This document shows, piece by piece, positions 1-5,407 of a stretch of 5,477 nucleotides of DNA. The position numbers and the translations under genes were made by a program. This DNA is from Nitrospirota bacterium (GTDB lineage: Bacteria; Nitrospirota; JACRHJ01): assembly GCA_021785055.1 (NCBI GenBank), contig JAJYGS010000041.1, forward strand, positions 1 to 5,477, written 5' to 3'. Position 1 is the stretch's first letter, and each line of letters begins with the position of its first letter. The notes under the pieces are model-generated. The model saw nothing but the letters and a program-made list of their open reading frames with translations, ran no database searches and was not told the origin of the DNA.

Positions 1-1099
1 GGAGCACCTCCTTAAAGGGAAAAATATAAACGACGACCCGTTCAACCGGCATCCCGTCGGGACGAACTTCTTCAAGTTCAGCCGGTGGATTACCGGCAAC
101 AGGATTGTCCTCGACGCCTACACCGGCTATTTCAGGGGCAGGCCGCATATAGACAAATACGTCTCCAGGATTATCCCCGACCAGGCGACGCAGTTCCTGG
201 AACTCAAGACCGGCGGGATAGACATGATGGACCTGACCCCGCTCCAGTATGCGAGGGAGACGGACACGCCCTCTATAAAGCGCCGCTTCAAAAAACTGCG
301 CTATCCCGCGTTCGCTTACGACTACCTGGGATATAACCTGACGAACCCCCTGTTCAAGGACAAGCGCGTGCGACAGGCGCTCTCGTACGCGGTAGACCAG
401 AAGTCCATCATACAGGGCGTGCTCCTCGGCCTCGGCACGCCGTGCACCGGGCCGTTCCCGCCGGAGTCCTGGGCGTATAACAAGGACGTGAAAGGATACC
501 CGTATAACCCGGAAAAGGCTAAGGAGATGCTGAAGGAGGCGGGCTGGACGCCGGGGCCGGACGGAGTGCTGACAAAGGACGGCAGGAGGTTCGAGTTTAC
601 GATACTCGTGAACCAGTCCAACAAGCAGCGCGAGATGGCGGCGGAGATTATCCAGCAGGACCTGGCGAAGGTCGGGGTAAGGGTAAAGATAACCGCGCTT
701 GAGTGGCAGGCGCTCCTGCACGATTTCATAGACAAGAAACGCTTCGAGGCGCTCATCATGGGCTGGGCGCTCGGGCGCGACCCGGACGTATACGACATAT
801 GGGATTCGTCCAAGACCAAGGAAGGGGAGTTCAATTTCATAAGCTACAAGAACCCGGAGGTGGACAAGCTCCTGGTCGAGGGACGGGAGACGTTCGATTT
901 CAGGAAAAGGCAGGAGATATACCGCCGCATCCACGCCATAATATCGGACGACGCGGCGTGCACCTTCCTTTACGTCCCGGACGCGCTGCCGATTATCAGC
1001 AGGCGGTTCAAGGGCGTCAAAAAAGCGCCGATTGGGATAATGTATAACCTCAGGGAATGGCGCGTGCCGAAGAACCACGGGGAGTGGTATACACAATAA
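1..1099 (+). CDS. ABC transporter solute-binding protein, family 5 (peptide/oligopeptide type), C-terminal part
   Basis: The frame is open from the window edge to a TAA at 1097-1099, giving about 365 visible residues; the start, signal peptide and N-terminal lobe lie upstream. Seen: FNRHPVGTNFFKF close to the window start, which matches the family's conserved PVGTGPY/FKF motif; then FKDKRVRQALSYAVDQKSII, the classic helix of SBP_bac_5 (DppA/OppA-like) proteins; a YNPEKAKEMLKEAGW segment; and an ALGRDPDVYDIWDSS stretch near the substrate-binding end. Members are normally exported or lipid-anchored and deliver peptides, nickel or other small solutes to a DppBCDF-type permease. No permease gene of that class is visible here. 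An ATG at 224 lies inside the frame, but homologous sequence continues upstream of it, so it is not the start. Family assignment is confident; the substrate cannot be read from the sequence. The GP of the usual GTGP motif is replaced by NF. Confidence 0.93.
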   Translation, partial: EHLLKGKNINDDPFNRHPVGTNFFKFSRWITGNRIVLDAYTGYFRGRPHIDKYVSRIIPDQATQFLELKTGGIDMMDLTPLQYARETDTPSIKRRFKKLRYPAFAYDYLGYNLTNPLFKDKRVRQALSYAVDQKSIIQGVLLGLGTPCTGPFPPESWAYNKDVKGYPYNPEKAKEMLKEAGWTPGPDGVLTKDGRRFEFTILVNQSNKQREMAAEIIQQDLAKVGVRVKITALEWQALLHDFIDKKRFEALIMGWALGRDPDVYDIWDSSKTKEGEFNFISYKNPEVDKLLVEGRETFDFRKRQEIYRRIHAIISDDAACTFLYVPDALPIISRRFKGVKKAPIGIMYNLREWRVPKNHGEWYTQ

Positions 1100-1270
1100 A
1101 AAAAGCGGCATATTTGCGAGCGGACATAAGGCGACTGAAACGGTAAATGTTGGCGAATGTGAGTGGCCATGCCGGAAACTGTCTGAGCGAAGCGAGTTTT
1201 TCCGGCATAGCGAACGAGCCTTACATTTACCCGAAGGAGCCTTCCGGAAGCGGGGAATATGCCGCTTTTT
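1100..1270. repeat. Nested inverted-repeat element (MITE-like or structured transcript end)
   Basis: The outer arms AAAAAGCGGCATATT (1100-1114) and AATATGCCGCTTTTT (1256-1270) are perfect 15-bp reverse complements. Inside them lie AAGGC/GCCTT (1128-1132 with 1239-1243), GGTAAATGT/ACATTTACC (1142-1150 with 1223-1231) and ATGCCGGAAA/TTTCCGGCAT (1169-1178 with 1199-1208), all nested in register, so the whole 171 bp can fold as one long interrupted hairpin. It starts at the base after the upstream stop codon and ends 20 bp before the next ATG. The A-tract on one side and T-tract on the other, flanking a GC-rich stem, resemble a bidirectional intrinsic terminator with a very large loop. No transposase gene and no clear target-site duplication are visible. 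It could be a non-autonomous mobile repeat, a REP/BIME-like element or a structured RNA. The fold is certain as base complementarity; the role is inference. Confidence 0.8.
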
Positions 1271-1290
1271 GGAAACATAGCTGAGATAAA

Positions 1291-2268
1291 ATGTCTAATA
1301 TCACCGTCAACTCTCTAGTCAGGAAATTCGGCCCGGTAACCGCCGTGGACGGCATTTCGTTTAATGTCGAGCCGGGCGAGGTATTCGGTTTTCTGGGGCC
1401 GAACGGCGCGGGGAAATCCACCACAATATCAATACTCTGCACGCTTCTGGCGCCGACTTCCGGTACTGCCTCCGTCGGCGGCTTCGACTGCGTGAGGGAC
1501 GCGGACGCCGTGCGCCGCAGCATAGGCATAATCTTCCAGGACCCGACGCTCGACAACGGCCTCACGGCCTACGAGAACCTGCTCTTCCACGCCTACCTAT
1601 ACGGCCTTGACCGCACGAAGGCAAAAAAGAGAATAGACGATGCGCTCTCGCTTGTCGGGCTGGACGGCAGGAAAAACGAGCTTGTCCGGAAGTTCTCAGG
1701 CGGCATGAAGAGAAGGCTTGAGATAGCCAGGGGGATACTGAACTACCCCAAGGTGCTCTTCATGGACGAACCGACGATAGGGCTCGACCCGCAGACCAGG
1801 AATCTAATCTGGGAGTTCATAGCCGAGCTCAAGAAGAACACCGGGATTACCGTCTTTATGACGACGCATTACCTCGAGGAGGCGGAGTTCTGCGACAGGA
1901 TCGCGATTATCGACCTGGGAAGGATAATCGTTTCAGGTACGCCCGGCGAGCTGAAGGCCGGGCTTCAGGGTGATACACTGAAACTCTCGGCAGCCGACCC
2001 GAAGGGCCTTGAGGCGGAGATAAGGGAGAAATTCGGCATGGAACCGAAAGTTACCGACGGAGGCATTACGCTTACGGTAAAACAAGGGGACGAGATTCTT
2101 CCGGCGCTTATCAGGGGGCTTTCCACGAAGATAATTGCCGTGAGCATGACAAGCCCGACACTGAACGACGTGTTCCTGTCTCTCACCGGCAAGAACATAC
2201 GCGAAGAGGGTTCCGACCCGTACGGCCCGATGCGCTCCTACGCGCGCAAGAACCACGGGGGGCATTGA
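1291..2268 (+). CDS. ABC transporter ATP-binding protein, DrrA/CcmA type
   Basis: A 325-residue ATPase that powers the membrane partner encoded directly after it, probably for export of a drug-like compound, lipid or other small molecule across the inner membrane. All nucleotide-binding motifs are present: Walker A GPNGAGKST (36-44), Q-loop Gln83 in IIFQDPTLDN, signature SGGMKRR (136-142), Walker B VLFMDEP (155-161), D-loop GLDP (164-167) and switch His193 in TTHYLEEAE. After about residue 225 there is the C-terminal extension usual in DrrA-like proteins, ending in a TLNDVFLSLTGKNIRE-type segment. The length fits the family (about 300-330). Start ATG 1291 is preceded by only a weak Shine-Dalgarno (GAG at 1283-1285). 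No convincing promoter is seen between the inverted-repeat element and the gene, so transcription may come from within or through that element. The gene ends in a TGATG overlap with the permease, indicating translational coupling. The substrate is unknown. Confidence 0.93.
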   Translation: MSNITVNSLVRKFGPVTAVDGISFNVEPGEVFGFLGPNGAGKSTTISILCTLLAPTSGTASVGGFDCVRDADAVRRSIGIIFQDPTLDNGLTAYENLLFHAYLYGLDRTKAKKRIDDALSLVGLDGRKNELVRKFSGGMKRRLEIARGILNYPKVLFMDEPTIGLDPQTRNLIWEFIAELKKNTGITVFMTTHYLEEAEFCDRIAIIDLGRIIVSGTPGELKAGLQGDTLKLSAADPKGLEAEIREKFGMEPKVTDGGITLTVKQGDEILPALIRGLSTKIIAVSMTSPTLNDVFLSLTGKNIREEGSDPYGPMRSYARKNHGGH

Positions 2269-2270
2269 TG
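2257..2270 (+). promoter_or_regulatory. Ribosome binding site and start choice for the ABC-2 permease
   Basis: A run of six G (2257-2262) lies 5 nt before ATG 2268-2270, which overlaps the ATPase stop codon TGA (2266-2268) by one base. A TTG at 2265 is in the same frame and would add one residue, but it is closer to the G-run and a weaker start, so ATG 2268 is preferred. The arrangement suggests coupled translation of the two exporter subunits. Confidence 0.6.
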
Positions 2271-3050
2271 GCGAACATAGCGCACGAAATGAAGGCCATA
2301 TACGTCATATCCTACCGGGAGCTTCGGAAGTTTATCCGGGAGAAGAGCCGCATAATGGGCACGATGGCCCGGCCCATCCTGTGGCTTTTCGTGGTGGGCG
2401 GCGGGATGAGCAGGCTCGTCAGGCCGGTGGGGGGCATAAACTACATCCAGTTCATATTCCCCGGCATGATAGGCATGACGATTCTCTTCGCGTCCATATT
2501 CTCCGCCATATCCATCGTCTGGGACAGGGAGTTCGGGTTCCTTAAGGAAATACTTGTCGCGCCAATCTCAAGGTTTTCGGTCGTCGTCGGAAAGGCCATG
2601 GCCGGGACGTCCATATCCATGCTGCAGGTGCTGATACTCCTGATATTCGTCCCCGTGCTGGGGATTAAAATAAACGCATTGCAGTTCCTGCTGCTCTTGA
2701 TCTCGTCCGGGATGCTCGCCTTTTCGCTCACCTGCTTCGGCATACTCGTGGCCTCCCGCATGAGCTCATACGAAGGGTTCAACATCATTATGAACTTCCT
2801 GGTCATGCCGATGTTCTTCCTTTCCGGGGCGATGTATCCGGTAAAGCTCATGCCGCCGGTATTGAGGGAAATAGCGTACGCGAATCCCCTGACTTACGGC
2901 GTGGACGGGCTAAAGAACATACTGCTGGCGGGCGCCTCCGGGACTACGATGGGGCCGGAGTATCCGGCCATTGTCGATTTTGCCGTCGTGGCGGGATTCC
3001 TGGCCGTGACGGCCGTACTGTCGAATTTATCCTTCAGGAGGGCCGCCTGA
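2268..3050 (+). CDS. ABC-2 type transporter permease, DrrB-like
   Basis: A 260-residue integral inner-membrane protein, the transmembrane half of the exporter powered by the upstream ATPase. Seen: an N-terminal amphipathic stretch with YRELRKFIREKSR (16-28), then about six hydrophobic segments, at roughly 30-48, 60-84, 105-133, 138-162, 173-191 and 234-252. The WDREFGFLKEILVAPISR segment (85-102) is the conserved cytoplasmic loop of ABC-2 permeases that contacts the ATPase, and the YANPLTYGVDGLK motif (204-216) before the last helix is typical of DrrB-like members. The length is usual for the family (about 250-270). The start overlaps the ATPase stop, so the two genes form one translational unit. 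The substrate is not predictable; DrrAB-type pairs export drugs, polyketides, glycans or other cell products. There is no obvious terminator before the following promoter. Confidence 0.92.
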   Translation: MANIAHEMKAIYVISYRELRKFIREKSRIMGTMARPILWLFVVGGGMSRLVRPVGGINYIQFIFPGMIGMTILFASIFSAISIVWDREFGFLKEILVAPISRFSVVVGKAMAGTSISMLQVLILLIFVPVLGIKINALQFLLLLISSGMLAFSLTCFGILVASRMSSYEGFNIIMNFLVMPMFFLSGAMYPVKLMPPVLREIAYANPLTYGVDGLKNILLAGASGTTMGPEYPAIVDFAVVAGFLAVTAVLSNLSFRRAA

Positions 3051-3079
3051 TTGACTTCCCGGCCCCGTTGTCTTAAAAT
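3051..3079 (+). promoter_or_regulatory. Sigma70-type promoter for thiF-hydG, predicted to give a leaderless mRNA
   Basis: TTGACT (3051-3056), a 17-bp spacer and TAAAAT (3074-3079) differ from the TTGACA-17-TATAAT consensus by one base in each hexamer. Transcription normally starts about 7 bases after the -10 box, here about 3085-3088, at or immediately before the ATG at 3088. There is no Shine-Dalgarno in front of that ATG, in agreement with a leaderless message. The promoter begins at the base after the permease stop codon and separates this unit from the exporter pair. Confidence 0.7.
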
Positions 3080-3087
3080 CTAATCAA

Positions 3088-3894
3088 ATGATCCGAATAA
3101 AAATTAACGAGCGGTTCGTCGAGTTCGGTGAGCCGCCGAAGCTCATGGAGGTCCGCGCAAGGTTCAAACCCGGCTCCGACCTCACGATACTGAACGGTTT
3201 CCCGACGCAGGAGAACCCTGTCCTGCGCGACGGGGACAATATTATCTTCATCAGGAAAGGGGCCATGCCCTCGCGGGACGAGCTTGAGTCCCTGATGATG
3301 GCGCGGCATACGCCCGGCGTGCACGAGGTGGTAAAGAAGGCCAAGGTCGGGATTGCGGGCCTGGGGGGCCTGGGTTCCGCCGTGGCCGTGGCGCTTGCGC
3401 GGCTTGGCGTGGGCGAGTTGGTGATAGTGGATTTCGACATCGTAGAGCCGAGCAACCTGAACCGCCAGCAGTATTTCATCGACCAGATAGGCAGGCCCAA
3501 GACGGAGGCGATGGAGGAGAACTTGAGAAGGATAAACCCGTACGTGAAGGTGTCCTCGCATAAGGTCGTCCTGAACGAGGGGAATATCCCGGAATATTTC
3601 TGCAGGGTAAACGCGCTCGTCGAGGCGTTCGATACGGCGGAGTCCAAGGCCATGCTCTTGAATACGATGGCCGAGCACTGTCCGGATGTGCCTGTGGTGA
3701 CGGCTTCCGGAGTCGCGGGACACGGGCCTTCCAACTCCATAAAGACCATGCCGTTCGGGAAATATTTCATAGTGGGAGACCAGGAGACCGAGGCGGCGAC
3801 GGGCATGGGGCTGATGGCGCCCAGGGTGGGCATCGCGGCGCACCATCAGGCGAACTGCGTCCTCAGGATTTTGCTGGGCGAGCCGGGAGAGTAG
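3088..3894 (+). CDS. thiF: ThiF-like sulfur-carrier adenylyltransferase with N-terminal ThiS-like ubiquitin fold
   Basis: A 268-residue cytoplasmic E1-like enzyme. The family adenylates the C-terminal glycine of a sulfur carrier such as ThiS using ATP, for thiazole (thiamin) synthesis. Residues 1-60 look like a beta-grasp ThiS-like domain (MIRIKINERFVEF at the start, RDGDNIIFIRKG at the end) but lack a terminal GG tail and run into the next domain, so this copy cannot be adenylated in the usual way. Residues 86-265 are the Rossmann adenylation domain: GLGGLGS (91-97), VDFD (114-117), NLNRQQY (123-129) with the conserved Arg126, Lys138, and EAFDTAESK with Asp182. The CxxC zinc pairs of E. coli ThiF are absent, and no Cys follows the GVAGHGPSN segment where the longer ThiF class has its crossover-loop cysteine, so it belongs to the short ThiF class found in many anaerobes. 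The ATG is chosen because a promoter predicts a start point there. It is followed after 11 nt by the HydG-family gene. Confidence 0.85.
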   Translation: MIRIKINERFVEFGEPPKLMEVRARFKPGSDLTILNGFPTQENPVLRDGDNIIFIRKGAMPSRDELESLMMARHTPGVHEVVKKAKVGIAGLGGLGSAVAVALARLGVGELVIVDFDIVEPSNLNRQQYFIDQIGRPKTEAMEENLRRINPYVKVSSHKVVLNEGNIPEYFCRVNALVEAFDTAESKAMLLNTMAEHCPDVPVVTASGVAGHGPSNSIKTMPFGKYFIVGDQETEAATGMGLMAPRVGIAAHHQANCVLRILLGEPGE

Positions 3895-3908
3895 AGGGGG
3901 TTCTGTTG
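3893..3908 (+). promoter_or_regulatory. Ribosome binding site deciding a TTG start for hydG
   Basis: AGAGGGGG (3893-3900) lies 5 nt before TTG 3906-3908. No ATG occurs in frame until codon 46, which would cut away the LKGLSLSDAAKLL helix shared with HydG proteins. The TTG is therefore the best start. The G-rich site overlaps the last bases of the preceding stop codon, suggesting coupled translation. Confidence 0.65.
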
Positions 3909-5285
3909 GCAGATTTTTTGTGTGACGCGGAGGACGCGCTCGGAAGGGCAAAGGCGCCGTCTCCCGCCGAGCTTGACGACATACTTTCGCGCGCGGGGGA
4001 ACTGAAGGGCTTATCCCTCTCCGATGCGGCGAAGCTACTTATGATCGAGAACGAAGACGCCCTTGGCGCCGTTTACGAAAAGGCGGCGGAGGTAAAGTCC
4101 GCCGTGTTCGGCCCGCGCGTCGTATTGTTCGCCCCGCTTTATCTCTCCAATTACTGCTCGAACGACTGCCTGTATTGCGGCTTCAGGAAATCCAATACGA
4201 CAGCCCGCAGGAAGGCACTTTCGCCGGACGAGGCCGTGGAGCAGGCGAAGATACTCTCCCGGACGGGCTTCAAGAGGATTATACTCGTCGCGGGCGAGCA
4301 CCCGCTTTACTCCGGGGTGGATTACCTGATTAAAATCGCGGAAGAGATATATTCCCGCACCGACATGCGGATACTGCACGTAAACTCCGCGCCGGTCTCC
4401 GTGGAGGACTTCAAAAGGCTCAAATCCGCAGGCTACGGCGTATATCAGTGCTTCCAGGAAACATATCACAAAGAGAGCTATAAAGTCCTTCACCCGACGG
4501 GAAAAAAATCCGACTTCCTCTACAGGCTTTCCGTGATGGACAGGGCTCTGGAAGCCGGTTTCGGAGACGTGGGGATAGGCCCGCTCCTTGGGCTTTACGA
4601 TTACCACTACGACGCCCTGGCCGCGATTGCGCACTCGAAGCACCTTGAGGCGAAATTCGGCGCATGCGCGCATACCATCTCCGTGCCCCGGCTCAAGTCC
4701 GCCGAGGGCGCCGAGATTAAGGACGCCCCGTATCCCGTGAGCGACGAGGATTTCAGGAAGATTGTCGCCGTATACCGCCTGTCCGTCCCGCAGGCGGGCG
4801 TTGTGGTCTCCACGCGCGAGCCTGCGAAGCTCCGAGAGGAATGCCTGCTTTGCGGCGCGTCGCAGATTTCCGCAGGGTCGTCCACAGAGCCGGGCGGCTA
4901 CGGCCGGTCGACCGGCGGCATCCCGCGGGATAGGAGCACCTCCCAGTTTCATCTTGGCGATATAAGGCCATTGCCTGAGATGGCGAGGGTGATAGCCGAA
5001 ATGGGGTTTCTGCCGTCTCTGTGCACGGCCTGCTACAGGAGCGGGCGGCAGGGGAACAATTACCTGCACGTCGCCTCGTCCGGGAACTTGAACGAGCTCT
5101 GCACGGCGAACGCGCTTCTCTCGTTGAAGGAGTATTTGATTGACGTGAGCCCGCAGCCGGAAGGGCGGGAGATTATAGAGGCCGCGCTGAACAGGTTCCT
5201 GGAAGAATTCAAAGGCAAGCTCAAGGAAGACGTAAAGAAGAAGATGAAGATGGTCGAGAAAGGGGAGCGCGACGTCCACTACTGA
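3906..5285 (+). CDS. hydG: HydG-family radical SAM tyrosine lyase ([FeFe]-hydrogenase maturase type)
   Basis: A 459-residue cytoplasmic iron-sulfur enzyme. HydG cleaves tyrosine with a SAM-derived radical to p-cresol and dehydroglycine, then makes CO and cyanide at a second cluster to supply the Fe(CO)2CN synthon of the H-cluster; the relative ThiH stops at dehydroglycine for thiazole synthesis. Seen: CX3CX2C (Cys84, Cys88, Cys91) in YLSNYCSNDCLYCGF for the SAM cluster, an AGEHP segment at 129-133 at the place of the SAM-binding GGE-type motif, FQETYHKESYKVLHP (183-197), DVGIGPLLGLYDYHYD (221-236), HTISVPRL (256-263) and QISAGS (320-325). The C-terminal Cys373, Cys376 and Cys399 form CX2CX22C, the auxiliary-cluster motif of HydG that is absent from ThiH; the length (ThiH is about 370) also fits HydG. 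Oddities are a TTG start and an extra CxxC (Cys313, Cys316). It lies 11 nt after thiF, in the same transcript. Family is firm; a true hydrogenase role versus a thiazole role is open. Confidence 0.85.
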   Translation: MADFLCDAEDALGRAKAPSPAELDDILSRAGELKGLSLSDAAKLLMIENEDALGAVYEKAAEVKSAVFGPRVVLFAPLYLSNYCSNDCLYCGFRKSNTTARRKALSPDEAVEQAKILSRTGFKRIILVAGEHPLYSGVDYLIKIAEEIYSRTDMRILHVNSAPVSVEDFKRLKSAGYGVYQCFQETYHKESYKVLHPTGKKSDFLYRLSVMDRALEAGFGDVGIGPLLGLYDYHYDALAAIAHSKHLEAKFGACAHTISVPRLKSAEGAEIKDAPYPVSDEDFRKIVAVYRLSVPQAGVVVSTREPAKLREECLLCGASQISAGSSTEPGGYGRSTGGIPRDRSTSQFHLGDIRPLPEMARVIAEMGFLPSLCTACYRSGRQGNNYLHVASSGNLNELCTANALLSLKEYLIDVSPQPEGREIIEAALNRFLEEFKGKLKEDVKKKMKMVEKGERDVHY

Positions 5286-5300
5286 TGTTTATCCTTATTA

Positions 5301-5324
5301 CCCTCCCCCGCCACTGGGGGAGGG
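5301..5324. repeat. G/C-rich hairpin after hydG (possible transcript end)
   Basis: CCCTCCCCC (5301-5309) and GGGGGAGGG (5316-5324) are perfect 9-bp complements around a 6-nt loop, 15 nt after the hydG stop. There is no T-run on either side, so it is not a standard intrinsic terminator. It may instead stabilise the 3' end of the thiF-hydG message or be part of a dispersed intergenic repeat. Confidence 0.6.
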
Positions 5325-5327
5325 GGA

Positions 5328-5343
5328 ACCGGCTCCTGCCGGT
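5328..5343. repeat. Second short hairpin in the hydG downstream spacer
   Basis: ACCGGC (5328-5333) and GCCGGT (5338-5343) are perfect 6-bp complements with a TCCT loop. It directly follows the first hairpin and is flanked on both sides by runs of G. Confidence 0.5.
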
Positions 5344-5372
5344 GGGTGGGGGCTGAATCCGGCTTAATTCGC

Positions 5373-5401
5373 TTGTATTGCCGTAATCCCTCTGATAAAA
5401 T
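5373..5401 (+). promoter_or_regulatory. Sigma70-type promoter for the HAD hydrolase gene, extended -10, predicted leaderless
   Basis: TTGTAT (5373-5378), a 17-bp spacer and TAAAAT (5396-5401), with TG at 5393-5394 giving an extended -10 (TGATAAAAT). The ATG at 5408 is only 6 nt after the -10 box, so the predicted start point coincides with the start codon. No Shine-Dalgarno is present. The geometry copies that of the thiF promoter, including the same -10 hexamer. Confidence 0.6.
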
Positions 5402-5407
5402 TCCCGC

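Noticed and set aside
322..840. 172-codon - strand open frame opposite the solute-binding protein
   Set aside because: It is antisense to a conserved coding region and shows no family motif or start signal.
1100..1290. CRISPR array or tRNA in the intergenic gap
   Set aside because: There are no regularly spaced direct repeats and no cloverleaf with a TTC-type T-loop; the region is explained by nested inverted repeats.
1286..1292. TAAAAT overlapping the ATPase start codon, a possible -10 box like the other two
   Set aside because: It would start transcription inside the coding sequence with no nearby alternative start codon, and no -35 element lies 17 bp upstream.
3036..3083. AGGAGG (3036-3041) followed by a TTG and a 10-codon frame ending before thiF, a possible leader peptide
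   Set aside because: The AGGAGG encodes the Arg-Arg tail of the permease and the TTG is the -35 hexamer of a good promoter. The peptide has no run of a regulatory amino acid and no attenuator hairpin follows.
3358..3378. Direct repeat of GGCCTGGG in the thiF gene
   Set aside because: It simply encodes the repeated Gly-Leu-Gly of the nucleotide-binding loop.
3073..3951. Two long - strand open frames opposite thiF (up to 292 codons)
   Set aside because: They are mirrors of the ThiF-like gene's codon bias, with low-complexity His/Arg-rich or Ser/Thr-rich translations and no ribosome binding site.
4035..5279. 414-codon open frame on the - strand opposite hydG
   Set aside because: It is antisense to a clearly conserved radical SAM enzyme, its translation has no recognisable motifs and is rich in Arg, Gly and Pro, and its openness follows from the rarity of TTA, CTA and TCA codons in the sense gene.
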